Source: Vulcanococcus sp. SFB_649D_100_25
GTDB lineage: Bacteria > Cyanobacteriota > Cyanobacteriia > PCC-6307 > Cyanobiaceae
Direction: 5' to 3'
Assembly (NCBI GenBank): GCA_030833825.1
Contig: JAURGL010000038.1
Coordinates: forward strand, 1 to 12,508
DNA length: 12,508 bases
Position numbers and translations under genes: made by a program. Under the pieces are notes generated by a model, which searched no databases, was not told the DNA's origin, and saw only the letters and a program-made list of their open reading frames with translations. This document shows, piece by piece, positions 6,493 to 12,508 of this stretch. Position 1 is the first letter of the stretch, and the number at the start of each line of letters is the position of its first letter.

Positions 6493-7397
6493 AGCGCGTC
6501 GGCAGTGTGCGGCTGTGGGTGACCCTGGCCAGTGCGGGCTTTCTGCTGGCGTCTCTGCTGAGCAATGCCGGTCAGATCGCCCAGCTCTCCCTCGATCTGC
6601 AGGGTTGGCTGTGGTTGCTGCTGGGCCTTGGGGTCAGCCTCCTCAGCCTGATGGCCAACGGCCTGGCCTGGGCTGTGGTGCTTCGCTGGCTTGGGCGCCG
6701 GCCCCAGTGGTGGGCGGTGATGCTGCTGTTCCTCAGCTCGAACCTGCGGAAATATTTGCCGGGGGGTATCTGGCATCTGCACGCCCGCCTGCGGGCCTTG
6801 CAACGCCAGAGCGATCCGCTCTCGACCCCCCAGGCGCTCCTGGCGGTTCTGCTGGATCCGGTGCTGATGGCCGCCGCTGCCCTGGGCTTGGTGGCCTTCG
6901 ACGGGGGCTGGTCTCTCCTGGCCCTGCTGCCTTTGGGGCTGCTGCTGCCCCGTTTCCTGAATCCATTGATGGAGCGTCTGGAGCGCAGGCGGGCTCAGGA
7001 GCTGCTGCAGCAAGGGGCGGCGCCAGCCCCTGTGAGCCCTCAGCTGGCGAGCTATCCCTGGCAGCCCCTGCTGGCGGAATTGGGCTTTGTCCTGCTCCGC
7101 TTTGCCGGCTTCGCTTGCTGCGTGCAGGCCTTTGAGCTTTCGTTCAACCTCGGCTGGGGATCCTGGTTGGCTGGCTTTGCCCTGGCCTGGACAGCCGGTT
7201 TGGTGGTTCCGGCCGCGCCTGGCGGTCTGGGGGTGTTCGAGACGGTGCTGGTGTTGCGACTGGCGGGAACGGTTCCTGAGGCACCATTGCTGGCCCTGGC
7301 CCTGAGCTATCGCTTGGTGGTCTCGTTGGCGGATCTGGTGGCGGCCGCCTCGGCCCGTGCGGACCTGGCGAGACTTCGCAACAGCCGTTATTGTTGA
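6489..7397 (+). CDS. UPF0104 / LPG-synthase-type integral membrane protein (302 aa)
   Basis: A polytopic membrane protein of the 'lysylphosphatidylglycerol synthase TM region' family (PF03706, UPF0104). About seven to eight hydrophobic segments can be seen, the first at residues about 9-26 and the next at about 37-60. Two motifs are diagnostic: NLRKYLPGGIWH around residues 84-95 and VPAAPGGLGVFE around 240-251. The family includes flippase-like proteins and the membrane half of MprF, but the aminoacyl-transferase domain of MprF is absent here. It may therefore move or modify a lipid-linked substrate; the substrate is unknown. GTG 6489 overlaps the larC stop (GTGA) with a strong ribosome site. 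Only 16 nt separate it from the downstream Fur-family gene. Confidence 0.85.
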   Translation: MKRVGSVRLWVTLASAGFLLASLLSNAGQIAQLSLDLQGWLWLLLGLGVSLLSLMANGLAWAVVLRWLGRRPQWWAVMLLFLSSNLRKYLPGGIWHLHARLRALQRQSDPLSTPQALLAVLLDPVLMAAAALGLVAFDGGWSLLALLPLGLLLPRFLNPLMERLERRRAQELLQQGAAPAPVSPQLASYPWQPLLAELGFVLLRFAGFACCVQAFELSFNLGWGSWLAGFALAWTAGLVVPAAPGGLGVFETVLVLRLAGTVPEAPLLALALSYRLVVSLADLVAAASARADLARLRNSRYC

Positions 7398-7413
7398 GAA
7401 CAGTTGAGGGGGC

Positions 7414-7899
7414 GTGGTGCCTGCCACTCCAACAGCGCAACTGCAGGGCGAGTCGCTCCGGACCTCCCTTCATGGGCGCGGGCAGCGCCTGACCCCCCAG
7501 CGCCAGCGGGTCCTCGCCCTGTTTGAGCGCCTCGGAGAGGGCAGCCACCTCAGCGCCGAGGAGGTGCACCAGCGGTTGCTCAAGGCCGAGGAGCGGGTGT
7601 CACTGGCGACGGTGTATCGAACCCTGCGTCTGCTCAGCTCCATGGAGCTGCTTTGTGAACTGGAGCTGCCCGAGGGGGGCAGGCGCTTTGAGTTAGCTAG
7701 CGACGAAGCCCACCGGGACCATCACCATCTGGTCTGTGTCCGCTGCGGGCACACGGAGGAATTCGAGAGCCTGCCGGTGCTGGAGGCGGGCGAACAGGCC
7801 GCCCTGCATCACGGCTTCCGGTTGCTCAATTGCGTGTTGAACGTCCGCGCGCTCTGCCCGCAGTGCGCTGAAAAAGAGCAGCTCAGCCTGCCTCAGTAG
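7414..7899 (+). CDS. fur: Fur-family metalloregulator (161 aa)
   Basis: Winged-helix repressor of the Fur superfamily. The DNA-binding part (residues about 18-95) includes RGQRLTPQRQRVLALF, SHLSAEEVHQRL and recognition helix VSLATVYRTLRLL. The dimerisation/metal part holds HRDHHHLVCVRCG (100-112) and ALCPQCA (146-152), giving two CxxC pairs (C108/C111 and C148/C151) for structural zinc and His residues for the sensor site. By recalled sequence it resembles cyanobacterial FurA (RLTPQR, HLSAEE, STVYRTLKL, HHHHLICVKC) more than Zur or PerR. The metal-rich neighbourhood keeps Zur open as an alternative. Two tandem GTGs (7414, 7417) follow GAGGGGG at 7406-7412; spacing slightly favours 7417, so the N-terminus is uncertain by one residue. 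It is the last gene of the plus-strand run, and its final 7 nt overlap a small minus-strand gene. Confidence 0.9.
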   Translation: MVPATPTAQLQGESLRTSLHGRGQRLTPQRQRVLALFERLGEGSHLSAEEVHQRLLKAEERVSLATVYRTLRLLSSMELLCELELPEGGRRFELASDEAHRDHHHLVCVRCGHTEEFESLPVLEAGEQAALHHGFRLLNCVLNVRALCPQCAEKEQLSLPQ

Positions 7900-8033
7900 C
7901 GGCGCACCCGCACTGGAACCAGCGCCGGTTCCATCAGGCCGCCGCCACCGTTGTCGTCGTCAGAGTTGCTGGCGAGCCAAAAAATCAGGGCCACCATGCC
8001 GAGAACCGCTGAGAGTGCAATCAGCTCAGACAT
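7893..8033 (-). CDS. Small single-pass membrane protein (46 aa)
   Basis: A short frame starting ATG 8031-8033 and ending TGA 7893-7895. The peptide begins MSELIALSAVLGMVALIFWL, a single hydrophobic helix, followed by a polar turn ASNSDDDNGGGG and a tail ending VPVRVRRY. A helix followed by acidic and Gly-rich linkers and a basic end looks like a real small membrane protein, not random translation. AAGG lies about 6 nt before the ATG as a weak ribosome site. It is downstream of hupE on the same strand (67-nt gap) and could be its co-transcribed partner, but no function can be assigned. It overlaps the fur stop by 7 nt in tail-to-tail orientation. Confidence 0.65.
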   Translation of the reverse strand: MSELIALSAVLGMVALIFWLASNSDDDNGGGGLMEPALVPVRVRRY

Positions 8034-8099
8034 CGGACCTTGGCGGTTCGGCCCAACTTAGCGGCGATTGCAAGCGCTGCTGTCTCCCTTGATGCAGCT

Positions 8100-8675
8100 T
8101 CAGAGGGGAGCGATCGCCAGCAGACCACCAGCGCAGGCCAGAAGGGCAGCCGCGCTGAGAGCCTTGCGTCGATCGAGGCGCTGGGCGATCCAGGCGCTGG
8201 AGCCCACCACGGCGGCGGAGCCAAGGAGGGCCCCCACCCACCAGCTGCCGGTGCCGCTGGATTCCAGGCCGTGGAGCATGGCGTGGAGCCCCACTGCTGC
8301 CGCAGTGATCAGGGAAACGGCCGACATCCCTTTGCCGCCGCGCAGGCCGATGAACAGGGCTGCCCCGAGAGCTGCAACCCCAAGCGCCGCCAGCAGTTCG
8401 GCGCCGGGCAGGGATCCACCGAAACCGCCGACCAGTCCGCCCACCAGGGCGCCGGCGAGGGCAGAGACCAGCACGCTCCGGCCCAGTTGCGCCACGCCCA
8501 ATCCGACGCCGACCAGCAGCAAGAGGTGATCCAGGCCCATCAGGGGGTGAAGGGCTCCGCCCAGCACGGCGTGATCGGCACCCCCGTGGGCCTGCGCCGG
8601 CAGCAGGGACAGCAGGCTGAGGGCCAGGCCCGCTGCGGAGCTCGCCAGCAGGGATCGGGTCAGGTTGGAAGACAT
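8100..8675 (-). CDS. hupE: HupE/UreJ-family metal permease, probably cobalt (191 aa)
   Basis: HupE/UreJ proteins are small secondary nickel/cobalt permeases. A cleavable signal peptide is visible (MSSNLTRSLL... to LPAQA), and cleavage would leave a metal-binding N-terminus HGGADH. The family signature HPLMGLDH sits at residues 43-50, and GLHAMLHGLE at 129-138 supplies the second conserved His pair. Five or six further hydrophobic segments follow. The length of about 190 aa is typical. The gene is preceded by a cobalamin riboswitch on the same strand, and no urease or hydrogenase genes are nearby. Cobalt for B12 synthesis is therefore the more likely substrate, as predicted for other B12-regulated hupE genes. 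The start ATG 8673-8675 is fixed by the signal peptide; no clear Shine-Dalgarno precedes it. Confidence 0.9.
   Translation of the reverse strand: MSSNLTRSLLASSAAGLALSLLSLLPAQAHGGADHAVLGGALHPLMGLDHLLLLVGVGLGVAQLGRSVLVSALAGALVGGLVGGFGGSLPGAELLAALGVAALGAALFIGLRGGKGMSAVSLITAAAVGLHAMLHGLESSGTGSWWVGALLGSAAVVGSSAWIAQRLDRRKALSAAALLACAGGLLAIAPL
8110..8117. repeat. Single HIP1 octamer
   Basis: GCGATCGC, the highly iterated palindrome of many cyanobacteria, occurs here inside the 3' end of hupE. It is the only copy I found in the window, which fits picocyanobacteria, where HIP1 is not enriched. Confidence 0.5.
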
Positions 8676-8683
8676 GGGCAGAT

Positions 8684-8697
8684 CCGGTCCACGCCGG
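8684..8697 (-). promoter_or_regulatory. Hairpin just before hupE start, possible expression platform
   Basis: CCGG-CGTGGA-CCGG in the hupE leader ends 8 nt before the ATG, where a ribosome site would lie. It follows the riboswitch aptamer. Occlusion of the initiation region by this hairpin is plausible, but it is short and no U-run makes it a terminator. Confidence 0.35.
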
Positions 8698-8719
8698 GGC
8701 TGATGGGGGATGAACAGGT

Positions 8720-8862
8720 GCGGCGAGCGTTCTGACTGAGGGGCATGGCCTTGCGGCCAACCCCATCACAGCTGCGGGACAGTGCCGGACTGGGCAATGG
8801 CAATCACCGCACCGGACTTTCCTCGTTGCCTTCCCGGGCTGACTCCGGGAAACCGCTCCTCG
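8720..8862 (-). promoter_or_regulatory. Cobalamin (B12) riboswitch controlling hupE
   Basis: Read on the minus strand, the leader contains the conserved B12-element blocks in order. They are GAGCGGTT (8851-8858, 5' arm of P3), a TTCCCGG/CCGGGAA hairpin (8831-8851), GGAAAGTCCGGTG, then CACTGTCCCGCAGCTGTGA, a GC-rich stem capped by GCAA (TGGCC-GCAA-GGCCA), and finally the B12 box AGTCAGAACGCTCGCC (8722-8737). AACGCTC in that box pairs with GAGCGGTT with one bulge. This closely matches the Cobalamin riboswitch consensus (GGTG core, TGTCCCGCAACTGT, AGTCAGAACGC..GCC). It lies 45 nt before the hupE ATG and is expected to lower hupE expression when adenosylcobalamin is plentiful. A segment of about 15 nt is inserted in the GGTG loop relative to the usual GGTGcaAatCC. 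Its 5' end starts about 10 nt after the cobW stop codon. Confidence 0.9.
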
Positions 8863-8872
8863 AATTATGGCT

Positions 8873-10018
8873 TCAGGAGAAGCCCTTGCCGGAATCCTTG
8901 GCGACGCAGGCCTGAAGCTGCTTGCGGATTTTGGCGTGATCGAGGTTCTTGCCGATCACCACCAACTGGTTCTTGCGCTCAGACGGGCGGCTCCACTCGC
9001 TGTCGTCAATCGAAAAACGCTTGCCCGCCAGGTGGAACACATGGCGTTTGCTGCTCTCGTTGAACCAGAGGATCCCCTTGGCGCGGAACACCCCTGCCGG
9101 CAGCTGGTTGTCGAGGAAGTTCTGAAATTTCCTCAGGGAGAAGGGACCGTCGCTGCTGAAGGAGAGCGAGGTGAAGCCTTCGATCGCCAGATGATCGGCA
9201 TGCTCGTGCCCATGGTCATGGCTGTGGTCGTGGCTGTGGTCGTGCTCGCAGTGACCGTGGTCGTGATCGCAGTTGCTGTGATCGTGGTGATGCTCGTGCC
9301 CGTGGTCATGCGAGTGGTCGTGCTCATGGACGCAGTGGCCATGGTCGTGGTCGCAGTCGTCGTGGTTCTGCTCAGCGGCCACCTTGTCGCTTTCGAACAG
9401 GCCCACGCTCAACAGCAGGGGCAGGCTCACATCACCTTTGATCGAGCGCAGGATGCGGGCATCGGTTTTGATCTCCCGCAGCTTGGCTTCTACCTCGCTG
9501 AGACGGGTTTCATCCACCAGATCGCATTTGTTGAGGAGAAGGATGTCTCCGTAGACGACCTGGGCCCGGGCGACCTCGCCATCGAGGATCTCGTCGCTGA
9601 AGTTCTCCGCATCGATCAAGGTGATGATCGAGTCGAGGCGTGTGTCCTCGCGCAGATCGCTACCGAGGAAGGTCATGGCCACTGGTAGGGGATCGGCCAG
9701 ACCCGTGGTTTCCACCACCAGGTAGTCGACGGGATCTGGGCGATCGAGGATCCGGTAGACCGCATCGAGCAGCTCGCCGTTGATCGAGCAGCAGATGCAG
9801 CCATTGCTCATCTGAATGATCTGCTCATCGGTTTCTGAGACCAGGATGTCGTTGTCGATGCCGATCTCCCCGAACTCATTCACCAACACAGCGGTCTTGA
9901 TCCCTTGCTGGTTGCTGAGGATGTGATTGAGCAAGGTGGTTTTGCCGGCCCCGAGGAAGCCGGTGAGGATTGTCACCGGCAGTCCCGAGGGGGCTTGCTC
10001 CATCCCGTTGGCGCTCAT
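8873..10018 (-). CDS. cobW: CobW/COG0523 G3E GTPase metallochaperone with His-rich domain (381 aa)
   Basis: A SIMIBI-class G3E GTPase that loads metal onto target proteins. Walker A GFLGAGKTT is at residues 20-28, the metal-binding CICC motif at 74-77, ETTG at 103-106 (Walker B region), and NKCD base specificity at 163-166. A His/Asp-rich insert (219-276, 26 His in 58 residues, plus C222, C229, C250, C257) separates the GTPase from the C-terminal CobW_C domain, which reads GVFRAKGILWFNES and later RKNQLVVIGKNLD. Candidate metals are Zn(II), supported by the CxCC site and COG0523 biology, and Co(II), suggested by the adjacent B12-regulated hupE. ATG 10016-10018 is the start, with an alternative at residue 6; no Shine-Dalgarno is visible. 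The gene has its own 80-nt upstream spacer after the porin stop. Confidence 0.9.
   Translation of the reverse strand: MSANGMEQAPSGLPVTILTGFLGAGKTTLLNHILSNQQGIKTAVLVNEFGEIGIDNDILVSETDEQIIQMSNGCICCSINGELLDAVYRILDRPDPVDYLVVETTGLADPLPVAMTFLGSDLREDTRLDSIITLIDAENFSDEILDGEVARAQVVYGDILLLNKCDLVDETRLSEVEAKLREIKTDARILRSIKGDVSLPLLLSVGLFESDKVAAEQNHDDCDHDHGHCVHEHDHSHDHGHEHHHDHSNCDHDHGHCEHDHSHDHSHDHGHEHADHLAIEGFTSLSFSSDGPFSLRKFQNFLDNQLPAGVFRAKGILWFNESSKRHVFHLAGKRFSIDDSEWSRPSERKNQLVVIGKNLDHAKIRKQLQACVAKDSGKGFS
9188..9355 (-). repeat. In-frame 28-residue tandem duplication encoding the CobW His-rich segment
   Basis: Two adjacent 84-nt units (9272-9355 and 9188-9271) encode related 28-residue blocks. Both start CDHDHGHC and carry HDHSHDHGHEH. 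They differ by a few substitutions and by the placement of a His-Asp-His pair. The composition is almost wholly His, Asp, Glu, Gly and Ser with paired Cys, ideal for chelating Zn, Ni or Co. The repetitive codons make length variation by slippage likely. Confidence 0.75.
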
Positions 10019-10098
10019 GGGGAATCGCTCGCGGCGCTAGCGGTTGCGCCCGGTCTCTTGCTTCAGTTTGGAGCTTGGCTGCCCCGGCCCGTGTTGGA
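10019..10098. promoter_or_regulatory. Spacer between porin stop and cobW start
   Basis: An 80-nt same-strand gap that may carry the cobW promoter. I see no strong terminator hairpin with a T-run and no AT-rich Zur-box-like palindrome, so regulation of cobW cannot be read from it. Confidence 0.3.
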
Positions 10099-11712
10099 TC
10101 AGAACCGGAAGGTGGTTTTGATCAGGGCCCCAAGCTGATTGAAGCTCTGGCCGCTCGGGGTGTTTGCCCCTTGGGGGCGACTGAGATAGAAGACGGCCGG
10201 GGTGACGGCGAGGTTGTCACTCACCTGGAAGGAATACCAACCCTCCCAGACGTAGTTCTCATCCCGGGGGGTGCCGCCGCCATAAAGGCTGGTAGCGAAG
10301 CTGGCTTGTCCCACGGCCATTCCCGCGGTGTTCCCCTTCTCAATGGCGTCCTGCCATTGCAGGGCCAAGCTCCAGGAGCGACTGTTCTCGACCAGGCCAG
10401 CGTTGGCTACCCCCCGGGTGTATGTGGTCTTGTTGGCGCCCAAACCGGCGCTGATCGATGGAATCCAGCCCGACTGATCGGGGCTCCAGTAACCACTGAG
10501 ACCAAAGGCAGCTGTGGTGCCAGGGTTGAAGATCAGGCTGTCAAACATGAAATTGGTGGTGTAGCCCACCCAGCCGTTCTCGTTCTGAATCTGCGAGTAG
10601 ATCCCAGCGATCCCCCAGTTGGCTTTGTTGTAACCCAGTTGCACGGTGCCCGTGCTTCCTGCTCCCGCCGTGGCAATTCCCCCCCAGCTCGGGTTGCCGT
10701 CACCCCCGTAGGCGGCCACGTAATTCGTACTGATCGAGAAGCCCTTCCTCTGCCACCAGATCCCAGCACCCGCGCCGAGGTTTTTGTTGTAGGCCGTCGG
10801 AGCACCGTTCAAGGTGGTGACATCGAGGACGCTCTGGCTGGGATACACGCCGGGCCAGAGGGCCAGCATGTCCTCCTGTCCAATGCGTCCGCCAAGGGAA
10901 ATCGTGAACTCCCCCATGGGGAATTGATAAAACAGCCTGTCAATCTCCAGCTCATTCGGTCCGGGTCCTGACTGGAAGGCGATTTCCAGTTGAGAGAGAT
11001 TGGTGGGGGCAACGAAAGGACCGCCGAAACTGTTGTTGGCGAACACAAAATTGCCACTCCGCAACTTGGTGTGTAGGAGATCCTTGCCGGTAAAGCTGGT
11101 GTCGAGGGCAAGCTCGAGTTCGTGGTTGAAAGTGGCAGCTCCGAAGCAGCCTTGTGCCTGCTCGACCCCGAACTGGTTCGGTGGCCGCTCAATGGTTGGG
11201 CAGGCCATGGTTTGGCTCTGGGCATTGCCGAGGAACCTGTTGCCTCCCATCACAAACACCGCAAGCCCGGAGAGTTTGGTGGTGGTGGAGAACTGCAGGG
11301 CCTCCAGGGAGGTGGTGCTGGCGTCTAAGGCATCGACGCGGCCCCGGACCACGGCAAGCTCATGTTCGAATTCCTTGAGCAGGCGCTGGAGTCGATCGGT
11401 GACCTCCGTGATCCGCTCCAAACAGGCATTCAGCAGTGCCGCCGCTTCGTAGCGGTTGATGGCCCGCTTCCCTTCGAACAGGCCATGGGGATAACCCGCC
11501 GCACAGCCATAGCGCTCGATCAGGGTGCTGAGCGCCTGATAGGCCCAATCACTGGGTTGAACGTCGGAGAACTGGTTGATCGTGCTCAGTTGCTGGGCCG
11601 CCCCCGTTTTGGCAGCTCCCCACTGGGGCAGGTTGGGCTCAAGGGCCAGGGCAGGGTTATGGCACAGGCCCACCACAGGGGCCAGGACCCTCAGGGCTTG
11701 GCGGGCCCGCAT
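10099..11712 (-). CDS. SLH-domain outer-membrane porin, cyanobacterial 'iron uptake porin' type (537 aa)
   Basis: The architecture is that of SomA/OprB-like cyanobacterial porins. It has an N-terminal signal peptide (about residues 1-24), then an SLH domain (about 48-100) with FSDVQPSDWAYQAL, ERYGCAAGYPHGLF and AINRYEAAALLNACLERI. A coiled coil follows (about 101-140, DRLQRLLKEFEHEL...RGRVDALDA). A beta-barrel of about 390 residues comes last, rich in alternating aromatic and Gly strands, and the protein ends in aromatic TTFRF, the usual outer-membrane signature. The SLH domain binds pyruvylated peptidoglycan-linked polymer in cyanobacteria and the barrel admits small solutes; NCBI-style annotation calls such proteins iron uptake porins. 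The ATG overlaps the upstream gene's stop (TAATG), with GGGGAG 9 nt before it, so translation is coupled. Confidence 0.92.
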   Translation of the reverse strand: MRARQALRVLAPVVGLCHNPALALEPNLPQWGAAKTGAAQQLSTINQFSDVQPSDWAYQALSTLIERYGCAAGYPHGLFEGKRAINRYEAAALLNACLERITEVTDRLQRLLKEFEHELAVVRGRVDALDASTTSLEALQFSTTTKLSGLAVFVMGGNRFLGNAQSQTMACPTIERPPNQFGVEQAQGCFGAATFNHELELALDTSFTGKDLLHTKLRSGNFVFANNSFGGPFVAPTNLSQLEIAFQSGPGPNELEIDRLFYQFPMGEFTISLGGRIGQEDMLALWPGVYPSQSVLDVTTLNGAPTAYNKNLGAGAGIWWQRKGFSISTNYVAAYGGDGNPSWGGIATAGAGSTGTVQLGYNKANWGIAGIYSQIQNENGWVGYTTNFMFDSLIFNPGTTAAFGLSGYWSPDQSGWIPSISAGLGANKTTYTRGVANAGLVENSRSWSLALQWQDAIEKGNTAGMAVGQASFATSLYGGGTPRDENYVWEGWYSFQVSDNLAVTPAVFYLSRPQGANTPSGQSFNQLGALIKTTFRF

Positions 11713-12508
11713 TACAGGCGGCTCCCCAGCGCCTTGAGGGCAGCGGGCGTCATCAGGGCGCGCTTCGGTGGCAGGACCGATGGGAATGCCTCCAGCATCG
11801 TGCTGATCACCTGGCCCATGGCGAGCAGGCCGCTTTGATCGCTGCCGGGGAGCTTCCGCGAGTGTTGAAGGATCTGCTGGGCCTGCATCAGGAACCCGCG
11901 TGCGTCCTGGTACTCGATCACTTCCACGATCTGTCCCTGGGCTACCGCCCCCTCGTACTCCGAGACGGCTGATTGGACGAGGCCATGCACCACCTCAGGC
12001 ACGGGATTGCCGCTGCCCTCACCACCCTGCAGGGCCTGTTCGATGCTGCGGATGTGGGCTTGCGCTTGATCCAGTTTCACGGCGGTGCTGCTGGCGCCCG
12101 GATCAAGACGCACCTGTTGCCGCAACGCTTCCAACGTGTTCAGGAAGGGGGGGATGCCCCGCGCTTTGAGGGCTGGTTCGATCGCCCCGTAGAGCTCATC
12201 GACCGGGTGCCCTACGTGGGGTTCGGCCCCCTGGAACTCCTTCATGGAGAGCAGTTCCTTCGCCACCAGCAGGTGACCCTGCATCTGGGCCAGCACCACC
12301 AGGAGCTCAGCCGTGCTGTTGACCGCAGCTTGGTGATGAGCCTCACCACCTTCACCGCCTTCGCCCCCCTCGCCGCCTCCGGCCAGCCAGGCCCCGTGGT
12401 GATCCGGCGCATGCTGGCCGTTGACCATGCCTGTGCTCCCCAGGGCCGTGCTCCCCAGGGCTGAGCCGACCAAGGCGGCTGAGGCGCCAAGGCTCAGAAA
12501 GATCTCAA
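11712..12508 (-). CDS. Probably exported helical protein of unknown function, 5' end beyond window
   Basis: The frame is open to the window edge. A TTG at 12473 is possible, but the residues before it (EIFLSLGASAALVGSALGS) look like the hydrophobic core of a signal peptide, so the true start lies outside. After two ALGST repeats comes a His/Gly/Glu-rich linker (HAPDHHGAW, GGGEGGEGGEGGE, HH). A mostly helical domain then has MQGHLLVAKELL, HVGHPVDELYGAIEPALKAR and VIEYQDARGFLMQAQ. I loosely recall similar GHL...GHP..ELY...EYQD patterns in exported proteins of proteobacteria, but no assigned role. The His-rich linker and the TAATG coupling to the porin suggest a periplasmic partner of that porin, possibly metal-binding. 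Confidence 0.75.
   Translation of the reverse strand, partial: EIFLSLGASAALVGSALGSTALGSTGMVNGQHAPDHHGAWLAGGGEGGEGGEGGEAHHQAAVNSTAELLVVLAQMQGHLLVAKELLSMKEFQGAEPHVGHPVDELYGAIEPALKARGIPPFLNTLEALRQQVRLDPGASSTAVKLDQAQAHIRSIEQALQGGEGSGNPVPEVVHGLVQSAVSEYEGAVAQGQIVEVIEYQDARGFLMQAQQILQHSRKLPGSDQSGLLAMGQVISTMLEAFPSVLPPKRALMTPAALKALGSRL
12433..12461 (-). repeat. Two-copy 14-bp direct repeat (period 15)
   Basis: GTGCTCCCCAGGGC on the plus strand occurs at 12433-12446 and 12448-12461. It encodes the ALGST-ALGST duplication just after the probable signal peptide core of the truncated gene. Confidence 0.7.

Noticed and set aside
6249..7427. 392-codon minus-strand Gln-rich frame
   Set aside because: Antisense to larC and the UPF0104 protein; Gln-rich composition comes from complementing Leu CTG codons.
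9188..9355. CRISPR-like or satellite repeat
   Set aside because: The repetition is in frame and encodes the CobW His-rich segment; no spacers, and the units are directly abutting.
8867..9688. 273-codon plus-strand frame with a Val/Met-rich 'membrane' stretch
   Set aside because: It is the complement of cobW; the hydrophobic run is the antisense image of the His/Asp codons in the metal-binding repeat.
9970..10971. 333-codon plus-strand frame
   Set aside because: Antisense to the porin and the cobW start; no signal, motif or ribosome site.

Overview
The window looks like the chromosome of a GC-rich picocyanobacterium of the Synechococcus/Cyanobium type. The evidence is a glycolate dehydrogenase GlcD of cyanobacterial type, a cyanobacterial SLH-plus-barrel outer-membrane porin, a HemL-like N-terminus, short spacers, frequent GTG starts, and only one HIP1 octamer (GCGATCGC). 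This placement comes from recalled family sequences, not from a search. No tRNA, rRNA, CRISPR array, insertion sequence or prophage gene was seen.

Layout. Positions 1-316 (minus) hold the start of a class III aminotransferase. Its first ~70 residues are glutamate-1-semialdehyde aminomutase (HemL), but the sequence then changes character. Divergent from it is glcD (441-1913, plus), which converges on exodeoxyribonuclease III, xth (1926-2762, minus). A small secreted protein (2827-3156, plus) overlaps tail-to-tail with a membrane-anchored TPR protein (3098-3916, minus). From 4020 to 7899 five plus-strand genes are packed with gaps of 16 nt or less or with start/stop overlaps: a cyanobacterial hypothetical, an M41 (FtsH-type) zinc peptidase domain without an AAA module, larC (nickel insertion into the LarA cofactor), an LPG-synthase-type membrane protein, and a Fur-family regulator. 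From 7893 to the right edge everything is on the minus strand: a 46-residue membrane peptide, hupE, a cobalamin riboswitch, the GTPase metallochaperone cobW with a duplicated His-rich segment, an SLH/OprB 'iron uptake' porin, and a translationally coupled gene for a probably exported protein that runs off the window.

The second half reads as a metal-handling neighbourhood: LarC (Ni), Fur/Zur-type regulator (Fe or Zn), HupE under a B12 riboswitch (so probably Co), CobW/COG0523 (Zn or Co) and an outer-membrane porin of the type linked to iron uptake. The best regulatory signal is the B12 riboswitch between cobW and hupE. Its 5' end starts about 10 nt after the cobW stop codon, its conserved GGTG core carries an extra segment, and a 10-bp alternative pairing between that segment and the 3' end of the aptamer suggests a switching mechanism. 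The oddest coding signal is the HemL-like chimera at the left edge, which may be a contig-end misassembly.
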